From positions 18,733,413-18,797,412 of the forward strand of contig NC_061082.1 in assembly GCF_021917145.1 (NCBI RefSeq): DNA of 64,000 nucleotides. Reading direction: 5' to 3'. A program made the position numbers and the translations under genes. This DNA is from Hypomesus transpacificus. Its lineage: Eukaryota > Chordata > Actinopteri > Osmeriformes > Osmeridae. Below the pieces are notes generated by a model. That model did no database searches. It was not told the origin of the DNA and saw only the letters and a program-made list of their open reading frames with translations. Shown here one piece after another: positions 1-11,665 of this stretch. Numbering within the stretch: the first letter of the stretch is position 1; each line of letters opens with the position of its first letter.

Positions 1-600
1 GGCAGGATCACAGGGTGGGTGGGTTTGATTTACGGCAAGACAGTCGAAACTCTCGTCGGTGTTTCGGTATGGTATCGGTATGTCTTTGATGAAATTCCAC
101 TGTGGTACCACTAAATGAACACACTGTCAACATTCTAGGTTTCAAGAATTGAAACGAAAAGGGTTTTTCTTCAGACAGTCCCGGCCCCTGATTTGGATTG
201 TTCCCGGTCTTAAAACACTGACAGTGCATCAGCTGCACCGGCTCTCCGCGAGTCAGGATAATGTACTGTGTTGCGACTCCATGCTTTGATACACTGTGCT
301 CAGTGGGTTGCAGTCCATGAGTCCCACAGAGCCCCAGTGTGTGCCATCACGCTCTCTCCCGCCCCATCTCCCCCGACAGGAGCTCTCAGTGTTTCTCGTC
401 GTGAGAAAATCATTTCATCTATTTCACTCTCTGTCAGGGCTGAGCGCCGGCCTGTCAGTCTAGTTCAGGTGAAGCGCCGCGACACCCGTCTGCTGCTCCT
501 CCCCTTCGCATTCCACGCCGGCTTTCTAAGTGTTATTGCGTCCGTAGCTGTCAGCAACATGTTCTTCATCTGGGACCTCCTCTTGGCCTCTTGGCCTAGC

Positions 601-860
601 TCCAGCCTCTAGCCGGAGGCCGAGTGAGAGGGAGGGAGATGGTCTGAGAGTGTCCAGCCTCTAGCTAGAGGCCGAGTGAGAGGGAGGGAGATGGTCTGAG
701 AGTGTCCAGCCTCTAGCTAGAGGCCGGGAGAGAGGGAGAGAGATGGTCTGAGAGACTCCAGCCTCTAGCTAGAGGCCGAGTGAGAGGGAGGGAGATGGTC
801 TGAGAGTTTCCAGCCTCTAGCTAGAGGCCAGGAGAGAGGGAGAGAGATGGTCTGAGAGAC
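601..860. repeat. 52-bp tandem repeat, five copies
   Basis: Five consecutive 52-bp units begin at 601, 653, 705, 757 and 809. Units 1, 2 and 4 share the GAGTGAGAGGGAGGGAG version of the purine-rich half, while units 3 and 5 share a GAGAGAGGGAGAGAG version, so the array alternates and may have grown as a two-unit (104-bp) block. Each unit contains the near-perfect palindrome GCCTCTAGCTAGAGGC (altered to CCGG in unit 1) followed by a GA-rich stretch. No coding potential is apparent. Confidence 0.9.
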
Positions 861-1375
861 TGCAGCAGAGAGTCTAGCAGGCTCCACATGGTTAGCATCA
901 GATAGGTGGGACGATGGGAGTCTCACACACAGTGGATGACCTCTCAGTGAGGCCCAGGATGACCTCTGTAAATATATACACAATCACCCTCAAATCTAAT
1001 CGATAGGCGGGATAGTGTGGGGGGGCTTAGCGCTTAGATATTCTGCAGTGTGCTGACACACTGAGAGCGTACGAGAATGAAGTTGTTTTTTTGTTTTTTA
1101 ATCAATTTTACTGCACGTGTGTTTCTGGTGTTATGCAAGGCAAAATGAAAGGCCAGGAAGAGGTTGCTGTGCAGCCATTACATATTTTGATGTATAAAAA
1201 GTCCGATCGATCGTTCCCAGCGTGTGTGAAGATTGATGACGTGGCGTGGCCGTCGCAACATCCTTCTCACTTCGATGTGTTTCTCACCGTGCCTTCGCCT
1301 TCGTCAACTAGGCGATTGGTTCAAGTTCAGCTACAACTTGATTTTCTGTGTGGATGAAAGGTACCTTAAAGGCTG

Positions 1376-1692
1376 GGGAAGGGGTGAGGAGAGGTGGTGT
1401 GTGTGTGTGGGGGAGGATAGAGGGGGGGGTGGAGGGGAGGGTGGGGAGGGTGGGGAGTGGTGGAGGGGAGGGTGGAGGGGAGGGTGGGGAGTGGTGGAGG
1501 GGAGGGTGGAGGGGAGGGTGGGGAGGGTGGGGAGTGGTGGAGGGGAGGGTGGGGTGGGTGGGGAGTGGTGGAGGGGAGGGTGGGGAGTGGTGGAGGGGAG
1601 GGTGGGGAGTGGTGGAGGGGAGGGTGGGGAGTGGTGGAGGGGAGGGTGGAGGGGAGGGTGGAGGGGAGGGTGGGGAGGGTGGGGAGCGGTGG
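1376..1692. repeat. G-rich minisatellite (GGGTGGGGAG / TGGTGGAGGGGAG type)
   Basis: About 315 bp are almost entirely G, A and T on the plus strand, built from variable repeats of GGGTGGGGAG, TGGTGGAGGGGAG and GGTGGAGGGGAG. Long open frames on both strands here are low-complexity translations (Gly/Glu/Trp/Arg or Pro/Ser/Leu) and not genes. Many closely spaced runs of three or four G mean the plus strand could form G-quadruplexes and the minus strand could serve as a polypyrimidine strand. Confidence 0.9.
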
Positions 1693-1842
1693 CGTTTCTA
1701 GCTCACAGAGATGCCCAGTGAACGAGTGGGGCCGAGGCATTAAAGAAATCCATTGTATTCGCTCAGCCTCACTGCTGACAGAAATTAAATTGTGTCCAAT
1801 GACTTTTTATACAACAGCGCAAGGTCTGTGTCAATATTGCCT

Positions 1843-1932
1843 GGGGGGGTGGGGGGGGTGGGGGGGGGGTGGGGGGGGAGGGGGGGGTGGGGGGGGGTGG
1901 GGGGGGGTGGGGGGGGGGGGGGGGGGGGGGGG
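1843..1932. repeat. poly-G tract interrupted by single T
   Basis: About 90 bp of G runs (7 to more than 20 G) separated by single T or A bases. This is a strong G-quadruplex candidate and also a place where polymerase slippage makes exact length unreliable. Confidence 0.9.
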
Positions 1933-2214
1933 TGCCAGTGGTGAGCAGGCACAGGCGTCTGAGCGCTGCTGCTGTACACAGAACCCTGAGCTCTCTTCTC
2001 TCGCTCAACAACAACATGTTGCAACACAATACACCATGACACGGTGGGAATTCAGCTGGGAAATGTGTGTCATGTCAACACAGCCTGTGTTAGGGAGGTT
2101 CAACAGACCCATCGTGACTGCATCTTCTGAGAGTCGACTTCAGTGTTATTCGGGGTTAAACTCCCTAGTCACTGCTAACACTACTGTTTACTTGTTACTT
2201 GCTACTCCTGACTA

Positions 2215-2360
2215 TATAGAACGGTGTCAATCTGAAATCTTTTCTGTACGTTCCTTGTTTGCTGACATTGCAAATTCAGCACGAGTCACACTTGTTTGCT
2301 TGCCAATGTAAATTATTTCAAACTTACATGGCAAATAAAGCTGATTCTGGTTCTGATTGT
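2215..2360 (+). repeat. possible LINE/SINE 3' tail
   Basis: The segment ends in GGCAAATAAAGCTGATTCTGGTTCTGATT, here quoted only as its key parts: an AATAAAG polyadenylation-like signal followed by a short TTCTG-repeat. That arrangement resembles the 3' ends of fish non-LTR retrotransposons of the L2/CR1/Rex type. No reverse-transcriptase coding is visible, so it would be a short 5'-truncated copy. Family assignment is tentative. Confidence 0.35.
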
Positions 2361-2844
2361 ATTATAATACAAAGCTAATGGTGTATTCCCAAGCTCTGGG
2401 AGTTTATGGTTGTGGTTTTGCCTGTGGCATGTGGTAACCCTATCCAAGCATGTGGGTTCCAAACCATCTGATATCACAACCACAAGCTTTTCAATTGTAT
2501 TGAATAGCAATCACTGTACTCCTAGTCGTTTCTGGAAGATGTGTATAAATAAACAATAAAAACGATGTCCACTATGTTACATTTGTTGCTAAAAGTGTGC
2601 TGTTTTGTGACTGATTTCCGAGCCTTGGAGGAAAAGGAAGACTCAAATGTCACACCCTAGGTCACCATTAATTATTATCATACCAGGACAGACACTGTGT
2701 CCAGTCCAAGTGAACACTACCAGATGGATACATGGCGGAGTTGAACGTTTTGATAACAGTGAGCAGTACAGAACAAGGACCAGGGTACTGACCAGAAGTT
2801 ACATCTTTTTTTTTTTAAGCGTGAGGCATGCTGTTGGAGGCTGT

Positions 2845-2861
2845 AGTTCACAGAAAGTTCA
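2845..2861 (+). promoter_or_regulatory. DR5 retinoic-acid response element 3' of hoxd1
   Basis: Two identical AGTTCA half-sites (2845-2850 and 2856-2861) are separated by the 5-bp spacer CAGAA, a perfect direct repeat for RAR/RXR heterodimers. The core closely resembles the classical RARbeta2 element and the 3' RAREs of Hoxa1 and Hoxb1, which use GTTCA-N5-AGTTCA with a CCGAA-like spacer. It lies about 4.7 kb 3' of the hoxd1 stop codon, comparable to the position of the mammalian Hoxa1 3' RARE. Binding and function are inferred. Confidence 0.7.
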
Positions 2862-5800
2862 CTTAAACAGCAGGCTCTGTCATGGTGCTTTTGAAAGGAT
2901 TCACTCCACTATCTCCCCTGCAGCCCCCGGGTAATGGATGAGGTGCAAGGCTCCAACAAAGGCCTCATCTGCATCCACACGATAAAGTGTATTACAAAGG
3001 AGAGGCAGGTTGCTTTGAACAGTGACTCTCTCAGAGAGTCTCCCACTCATGCTCTTTATAAACAGTCCATGAGCCGACCAACAAAGGTAGCCCTTCTAAA
3101 GGCCGCCTGCAACAGATAGATAGCATTTCTGAATGAGCGAGCACACACGTTCATTCAACTTTCAGTTTACCTGAAGAACAACTGTATGAAGAAGAAAAAA
3201 GATGGTGGTGGAATTGCATGTACCTGGTTTTGTAATGTGTGCGCAGTTAATGTGTGGTGAGGGGACTGCTGTACCACGTTAGCGCTCTATAATGTGCTAT
3301 GGCCCAGGGCCTGTTGTTGAGGTCATATCAGCCCTAAGAATGGACTGCATTGTGTAGCTAATTGACTGGCTAGCCCAGAGGCTCCTGGAAACGTTAGGCT
3401 TCTCTCTGGTCACACCTCGGTGCCTCACAGCTGACAAGGCTGGGCTTGTAACAAATCACACTCGGGCGACGGCCGTGTTCCAGCGCTGTCCTCTTCCTGA
3501 GGAGCGACACGAACGAACAGGCCTGTGATACCACATTTAAATATTGATCAGGATCAGCCTTTAGCCTAGCTGCATGTATGAATGAGGGCTAAGGGCTGGT
3601 CTCAGTTACCTGTAACCATGGAAATGTCGGGGAGGCTGTGTTTCTGCGCTGGCAACTGGGGGTGGAGTCGGTGGGGGTCTCTGGCAGTGGCGAGGTGGAA
3701 TCGTGTTGCCACGACACCCGGGGGAGAGAGAACAGATGGGGACGGCGCTCTTGTTGTTGGGCCAACAGGACGCTCGGACAGGCAGCCTGCACATTTACAG
3801 TCATGCTTCAGAGCGTGCAGGAGACACACTGGCCAATCACAGGAATTTAGGAAACACGCCTTGCCGCGCCCGACATGTAAACCATTATGCGCACCGCAAC
3901 CTGTTTAGTTGCTGCACGTGTCCAAAGTGTATCGGTTGTAGGGAGGTCATTTAGTGAGGCGGGATTTATTCACTAGGTGTTCTTGTCATGGTTGTATGAC
4001 TGCAAATTGAAATATTGGCATCGATTAATGGGTTATCAACCTTCAACACGTAAAAATACATTGGATGGAAATGTGTGCCATTCATCCTTTCAGAGAGATA
4101 GATGGATTCCATCTACACGATTCCAGAAAATAACATTATCTGTCCCATCTGGAGCTGAAAGAAACTGCAGATCACCCACTTTAAAAACAAAAACATTCAC
4201 CAGCATGGTTCCCAGGGAGAACAAATGTATTCAGATTATGCCTGGTGGCCAGAAAGCATCCCAAAATCCTCCAGTTTGATTTTATCCCATTTATCATTAT
4301 TCTCTTTGGCAAACACAATGTCATCGGCTCCCAGAAGAATTATAGTATTGCGCTGCAGAAGACAAACAATTTACTGGCACTTTGCCTCGCTGAACAACTC
4401 TGTCAGCTTGCCAGAAACCATCCATTTTCAACCATACATGCTTTACTCTCTACGCCCCACACATTTGTTTAGGTGCCAGCTCTTCATATTTAGAAAAGAC
4501 AGTATGCGACGTCTTGTTTTTAAATGATTTAACATTTTCAAATATCAAACATGTTGATTCCCATTAAGCATTTTTCAGCTCATTTGAATGATGGACGTGG
4601 CAAACACAGGACTGAACCAACAGTTTATTGTGCGCCAACGAACAGCGTAAAGCAACAGTAACACCACACAAGTTGGTTTTGCCACGGAATACACAGAATG
4701 TTAAATGAATATCCATCTCAAATGTGCACTGCTCTGTCTGTGTAATCTGTATGCTCTCAGCCACTATGCCCTGGAAGAGAGATAGCAGATAAGATTCTTC
4801 TTGGCAGGCTTTTCCGCATTAACTCCCTCTCCAACAGGAGTGTAAATTAAGTGGGGAGCCAGTGCTGTGTGCCGGAGGTGGACCGCGGTCCGGAGGCAGA
4901 GCGGAGCAGAGCAGCGCCATGCTCCAGGGGAGCGGCTTCAGGAGAGCGGCTCCATGCCAACGGCAGGCTACATTATGCTGCGGCCGGGCCAGGGAGCTTT
5001 CTGCCTGACAGCCCCGTGCCCTCGGCGGACACGCCAGGACCACTGCCACCGTATTCTCAGGACATTTACATTATTCAAAGATAAATGCGTTGTCAATTTT
5101 CTGTCTCCAAACACTAGATATGTGTGCCGCTCCACTCCTCCAGCAGCCAAAGGTGGCTTCACCTCCGCCCACTGCTAGACACACTACAAATGAAATCAAA
5201 TGTCTTTCTGAGGGCTGCAGAATTATTTAACCCTGCAAGCTACCTCTGAGGGGCTGAATTACAATGCAACAGCCCATGGGCTTGAAGAACAATAAGTGCA
5301 ATAAGCCATTTTTGGTTCTCTCTAGTTTGAAACGATATACTATCATGAAAAGAAATTGGGTTTATAGCCTATAAAGAAGGACAACATGGTGTTGCTGTCT
5401 GGTCTTCTGCAGGTTTTTCTGATAAATAATGATTTCCACAAAGTGTATGTGCTCACTATAAATAGTATGGTCATCATATAATATTTTATAAGATGGCTTC
5501 TTGGACAGACTTTCAAACCAAAACTACTGAATAACGATATTCGTAAAATAATCAATCTCTCATACCTAATGGTCACAGACCATTCTACTGAAATAATGTG
5601 TCTCGGATTACAAATGAAAACCATGCAAGATCATTCTTTATCCAGTAGACAGATTAAATTCCAAACCCTGTTACTGTAATAGGCACACTTGTAGCTTTCC
5701 ATGAATTAGAACTCTAATTATATTAGGTACTATTTTAAACAAAATAACAAATTTTCAAAATCCATAGGTGTAATTTATAGGTAAGCCAGGTTCATTTTCC

Positions 5801-7525
5801 TGGGTAATCAATTTCATTGGAGGAATAGAAGACAAATGTAATTATCTAAAGCGCTGAGAGCAAGGTATCACAGTCACCATGGAAAGGTTTCCAAGATAAA
5901 TGAAGATGCAATTTATTCAGTCATAATTTCAGACAGACAGTGCCATAAAGAAGATCAGCCATATGCATCAGCATAGGGGAAAGGAACCCATTATATATTT
6001 TCCTCTGGAAGTATTAGAGACAATGCTTAGGTTATGTATGACCTACTTCACACATTTTCACTTCCTCATCCCTCAGGTATTGACACAATGGAGGGGGTGA
6101 GATTTGTGGTCATGCCGCCTGGCCACCAAAAAGGAAGAATCGTAACACAGGCAACGGAGGGCGTCGTGTGAGAAGCTTTGAGTCGCTGAGGATCTGCGTT
6201 TCTTCTCACTGAAGAGCCCCAGACAAACAGCAGCCCTCATGTCAATCCTTTTCATTTGGAAAATGACAACTATTTGGTTTGATGTTGTGCAACTGCATGT
6301 TTGAGGGCTGTTTCTTGCCCAGGTGACCATACCAGACTGAACCTGTTACAGTAACAAAGCTGATGTTTACATTCATTTTTTTGATGATTTTCTCCAAACT
6401 GAAATACAAATTCTACACATGGAACGTACAGCAGAAGATCAAGGATAAAAAGTGTACAGTTTGACAGTATTTCGGTGGTCAGAGTCACGGTCTGTACTTA
6501 ATGGCCACCTCGCGAAATTACTCTCATCTTCAGTCCCAGCTGACATGGTGGACTGAACTCTCACTTCAGGAGAGATGGGGTGAACCACCCCCCCGTCTGT
6601 TTCCTTGCAATCTCAGGTATCATGGCTGGACATGAAACATGGTGTTGATCACTCGTCCTTTTCTGTGTGGAGACGGTGTGGGAGGCAGATCTCAGGTTGG
6701 AATGATGCAAGTCTGGCCTTGTGTCTGTGGTCCCACAAACGGAACATTGAAATGAGGAGAAAATGTGTTTTGGCATGTTAGGAGACATGCAATGTGAGAG
6801 ACAGAAACTCAACGTTTGTTCCTCTTATGCAACAATGTCAACTTGGTTGTGGGAAACGTTTGGTTTGGAAAAAAGAATCCCCTCTCACAGCAGGCTTGTA
6901 CTCGTTGTTTCTTTATTCACAAATAAAGCCTTTGGTAAAAACAAATCACATTCTGACAAAGACATTAAACGATTTAACATTTTGGCCTTAGTGTTATTTG
7001 TATAGCACAAGTGGGCATGTTGAGGAATCAGTACGTTTTACATACAGGATATTTTGGAGATGTTATGATTCAGGCACAGACACATTGGCAGTGTAGCATC
7101 TCCATTTTGAGGCATTTAAAGGTTTGATTAATGCAGTCTGTTTGCAAACAATTAGCTAATCAGTAAATATTCATTGTAAGCAATAAGTATGTATAATTCA
7201 TGACAGTATAACAACAATTAACGAGTCATATTTTAGCCCTCTGATTTACAACATTGTTTTATATTTGGTTGAGCAGTGCAACTTGCTTTTCAGAAATCCC
7301 CCAGATACAGATATTGTCTTATACTTTTTTACACTTCCATTATAAAACCCCTTAATAACCTTGTGCACAGACAAAGAAAGTGGCCCTTAACTTAATGGTC
7401 ATTAACAAAGACTTTTTACCCTACTTCAATGTAGTACCTCTGAACAACCTAAGGCACAAGATGTGAACACCTTCATACAACACAGAACAGAAAGCCAGTT
7501 AGTGCCTTCCATGTGGAGACTGAAG

Positions 7526-8570
7526 TTATCCTGAGATCTGAAGGAAGCAACCTTGTCTGTTTTCCCTGTTGTCCAGTGTTGGTGTGCATACAGGGGAGCA
7601 AGGGGGGGATGAATCTGGAGAATGGGGTTCTAATGAGGAACAGTCTGAGAGTTTAGAAGTGGAGGTCACACACACCAAAGTAAGGCCCTCTTTTTCTCTC
7701 TTCTTCTGTTTCATTCTTCTGTTCTGAAACCAAATTTTCACCTGCGTTTCGTTGAGCTTTAGAATATGGGCAACTTCTATCCTTCTGGACCTGGTGAGGT
7801 ACTTGTTGAAATGAAATTCTTTTTCAAGTTCTGTCAACTGCTTAGTTGTAAAATTCGTTCTTTGGGAGGACTCGTTGGCCGTTAATCCATATTCAATTGA
7901 TTTACCTGCAAAAAAAGGAATAGAAAATGAAACTATGAAGTTGCTAAATATAAAGAAAAAATAGAATAAACGACCTACATTTCCGCACAAATATTTCAAA
8001 CGCAAGGTAATCCTATTGCTACTTACTGATTTTTGGGTTTCCTCTTTTGATTTTCATCCAGTCAAACGTATTCGCCACAAGTTTCCCTTCCTGCCTTGGA
8101 GCGAACTCCCCTTGGGAGAGTGGGCTCTGATGACTTGGAGCATGGTGTCCTCGCGATAAGTTCTGCCAACGTTGGCTTGCGTCTCCGCCGTTGTGATAAG
8201 CCTCCTTGTGATAACTGAGAAAGGAGCAGCTTCCTGAGTAAGTTGGGTCCATGGACTGGGTATGTATCCTGCACCCCTCAGCATTGTTGTAGCTTCCATG
8301 TCCTGAACTATAATCCAGTCCCTGGTCCACGTTATTACGCCCAGGCACCGTCGTGCCGCTATCAAGTTGCAAGTCAAACACATCTTGGTGATGCACTCCT
8401 GAAATCGACCGGCTGGCACGGTGCTGGTGGTCCAGCAGACCAGACGCTGAAAGTCTCCCCGCACTTTCTCCATGGTACTGAAGCGCCCCTGGTTTGTGCT
8501 CTTGGTGGAAGTATTTCGCTGGTAGTGCGATCAAATCGCCTCCCGAACAGAAGTCTAGATACGCAGTCAT
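7526..8570 (-). CDS. hoxd1: homeobox protein Hox-D1
   Basis: Coding exon 1 is 8570-8027 and exon 2 is 7905-7526, with a 121-bp GT-AG intron in phase 1 (donor GTAAGT, acceptor after a T-run and GCAG). The protein has 307 residues. The N-terminus [13 protein letters not shown] matches group-1 Hox starts. The PBC-binding hexapeptide TFDWMK is at about 168-173, diagnostic of group 1 (labial type). The homeodomain is about 193-252, with [20 protein letters not shown] and [16 protein letters not shown], including Q50 and N51. The AHILKL segment before helix 3 differs from typical vertebrate Hoxa1/Hoxd1. It is a DNA-binding transcription factor expected to act with Pbx and Meis in hindbrain patterning. 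Assignment to D rather than another cluster rests on linkage to hoxd3. The frame is intact, so it appears functional. The sequenced zebrafish, medaka and pufferfish HoxD clusters lack this gene. Confidence 0.93.
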
Positions 8571-8707
8571 GTTGTCCCCTGTATGTCCGGCGGAGAGGTT
8601 AATGATCGCCTGCTCCCCTTGTCCTCATTAGTTAGCCTACTGTACTTCCTTACCCTACATGTAAATATTACCCACCACTGAGCAGGCGTGGTCTGGCCCT
8701 CTGTTAT

Positions 8708-8712
8708 CCAAT
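8708..8712. promoter_or_regulatory. CCAAT box upstream of hoxd1
   Basis: A CCAAT pentamer on the plus strand (ATTGG in hoxd1 orientation) lies 138 bp upstream of the hoxd1 start codon, in the context ATCCAATCAG, a good NF-Y match. Unlike the other Hox genes in this window, no CACGTG or CATGTG E-box is seen beside it. Confidence 0.45.
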
Positions 8713-11665
8713 CAGGGCCACAACAAACACCCAGCTGCATTTTAACTTTGTTCTCTGTTGTCTAAATCTTCCTGACTGAGAATGGTGACCAAGCATGGTA
8801 TTGAAGTATACCCTAGACCGCCTGTTTGCCTGATGAATGACTGTAGGATATTGATTGAAAGAATATGCTATGGGTCCTTTAAAATACGCAATAAGCAAGC
8901 AAAAGGCTCACCACTTCAATGTCACAATCTTGTTCATTTATTTGTATCATATTACATAGGCTATGTCATACATGTTTGTATTAGGCTATACATGTTATAT
9001 GTTCGTACGTTTATCCTAGTTCTTAGCAACTGACATCGTTTTGCAGAATTTGATGAAAACAAACCCTTTGAATGAGTCACCATTAATTTGGGTACGTTTT
9101 CCTCTCTTCATCACGGTTGGTGAGAGATCCATTGGCAACTACGCGAATTATAATTTTTCATATTCCATGCCTCTTCAAAACATGTTCCCCAATTACGGAT
9201 GAATATATGTTAGGCCTGTATACATTATCCATCAACTCTTTACGATTTTCTGTATTCGGCTGGCTTCTGACGATGCTGTAATTGGCCGACTGGTGACGAT
9301 TGTGTATTTTAAAACACGCACAGGCCTTCCTAAAACAAAAGATGGGTTGGTGGACTAGTACTTACTGGATTGGTTTTGGCCACATTTTCATTCCCACAGC
9401 AGTCACGTTTTTATAGCCAAGCCTGTTTCTCGAATGTCCAGTTTCTGTCAACTTTTACTTCGAGACAAGGGTCTGTCCACTGACAGAAACTTAAGGGCAC
9501 AAAAATGGCACAAGGGCACATAAATCGATATTATTTTTTACTGGAATTTGCACAATAACCTTCTTGTCATTTGAGTTGTTACATAAACGTACATACTTGA
9601 TATAGCCAATAATTATGCATGTTTTGATAACTGCACGAAGTAGTCCATAGACTCATCCACATAACAACTTCATCGTCATCTTGAGTGGCGACTCGTTGAT
9701 ATGAGAGATGAAAGAGCAAGCTCAGTTAAAATGGCCGCCATTCTTTGTGCATCGACTACATGTAGCAGTAGTACGTTCATTGTGTCGGGATGAATAGAAT
9801 CAAAAGACACACATTTTAAAATGATGTAGTTTATCATTGTCTTTCGGTTTTCTATAGTCTGCTTACGGATATTGGGAGGAGCGGGTTTCTTTCATCAACA
9901 ACATTCGCATATGCATTGGATTTAAACTATGCCTACACTATTTACTAGTCTATTTTCAAAACGCAGTGCTGAAGAAATCATTTTTAAACCCATATCAGTC
10001 TCATGTGGCTCTGATTAATTTGCCCTCTTGCGCTTTACTCCTAGTATAATTCACACTACATGGGCACAGTGTGCTTTTTGGGCCTCTTAAAGTTTGGCCT
10101 CTCTCAGTTTGAAATGTGTTTCATGAATTTGGAATGCAAATGCTTTGTTCACAAGGAGGTGGAATCAGTCTGGAGCCTGAAAGCGACGAGTTTTTGATTA
10201 ATGAGCTTTGAAATGGCTCTCCAGGAGCAAGAAAGGATGCGCGGGACTTCGCTACAGGGCTGGCTGGCAGGCTGGCTGTGGGGGTGCGGCACATAACTAC
10301 AACATTTCCAACATCACACAACATGTCTGCTTTTGTATCAGGTTATTTTAGGCACAATGAAGATTTCATTGAAATTAACAAATAGCAAGTGCTTTGGAGA
10401 TTTCCATGGCCTTGTAAAATCTCCACCCCTAATACACACAGGCTGCACTAAAGCTTTCATTTATTCTGGTCAGAATAAAAAACACTCATACATTTCTCCC
10501 CTTGTCAACTATGTCAAAGAGTAAACCATTGGCTGAATCTTACGCTAAACCCCTCTGTGTCATTAGTAAAGGAATCTTACACAGAGATGATTGCTCAATC
10601 GTCTTTTTTAAATCAAGTGCACCTTCTCTTCAAATACCAAGGCTACAATATCATAACCTTCTCCTGACTCATTTTATACAATTTTGAAATGGCATGACCT
10701 CGTTCTCTTACACGATAGAGTAGGCTATAAGAAAAGGTGTTCTTTCTTTGTCTATTATCAAACCTTCCGTGTATTAATTAATTCTCATTTGCATAAAGAA
10801 AGTTGCATGTTATTTATTTTTGTGAATTTAAACACTTTATTTACAAAATGTTAAACACAATAAAATATAACATTTCCATAGCATTAAGGTTTCATAAATG
10901 TATGAATAGTCCAACTGAATGAAATAATATGATATGAAAATCTGCAATGAACGACGCAACATGACATGCTGGTGTGTTTAAATTTCTATGACCATCGATA
11001 TTTCAATAAAGCCTATAAATGTCTTCAGTGATGCTGTGACACAATTGACCATGGAAATGCATCCCAGGAATTCACAAAGGATTTAGCTCACACAACTATC
11101 ACCAGAATCATGACAAACTAGCAGTAACCGAAAATCTGTTTACTTGATGAATGTTGTTAAGTCGGTGCAACTATGTTGCATAAGTTCCATACTTATATAA
11201 ATACTCGTGTATTTTATGACAAATAATGTGCGATACAACGTTGTTAAATAATAAATAGGTAATAAAAAGAGATAAATGCAATATAATATTGGGGAAATAA
11301 ATAATGGCATTTGACAGATAAGAGTATTTTTTTTAATAAAAATCCATCTCTATTAAGATGGGTGTCTACTGTCAGATCTACTGGACTTACCTTCAAGTCA
11401 TGTTATGAAAATGTCAGTCCTTATATTGCGCATTGCACTTCAGAAAACGAACAACTGACAAACGGTCTGCCACTGCGCATCCTCAACAGTCAAGAAACAG
11501 CTATGCTTAGAAAATAATTACACAATAGCATTAATAGTAATAGCAATAATAATACTGTAATACACGTGACTCGCTTGGAGTGTAATCATATAAATTACTT
11601 TTGAATAGTGAGGTAATAAAAGAGCGTAACATATAATTTGGGCACACAGATGGGAATCCTCAATA
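8713..11665. other. hoxd1-hoxd3 intergenic region, including hoxd3 3'UTR
   Basis: No coding exon is recognised. The part nearest hoxd3 (about 10.8-11.66 kb) is probably its 3'UTR: minus-strand AATAAA signals lie near 10833 and it is A/T-rich. The remainder is ordinary AT-rich spacer. Confidence 0.5.

Larger units (their letters stand above)
1..7525. other. 3' flank of hoxd1 without a recognisable gene
   Basis: No conserved protein or homeobox is visible on either strand. Open frames here are short or are products of simple G-rich repeat. The stretch holds a 52-bp tandem repeat, G-rich minisatellite and poly-G tracts, a LINE-like tail near 2.3 kb and a DR5 retinoid element, all listed separately. 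GC-rich patches lie at about 3.6-3.85 kb and 4.86-5.06 kb, the second containing a GACCGCGGTC palindrome; I see no coding support for either. The hoxd1 3'UTR probably occupies roughly 6.9-7.5 kb, since a minus-strand AATAAA lies near 6912. In other vertebrates the next gene on this side is mtx2; no exon of it is recognised here. Confidence 0.6.

Noticed and set aside
268-612. 114-codon plus-strand open frame
   Set aside because: No recognisable domain and no splice or promoter context; consistent with chance.
1233-2311. Long open frames (up to about 280 codons) on both strands across the G-rich repeats
   Set aside because: They are low-complexity translations of GGGTGG/GGAGG repeats, lack any domain, and overlap one another in several frames.
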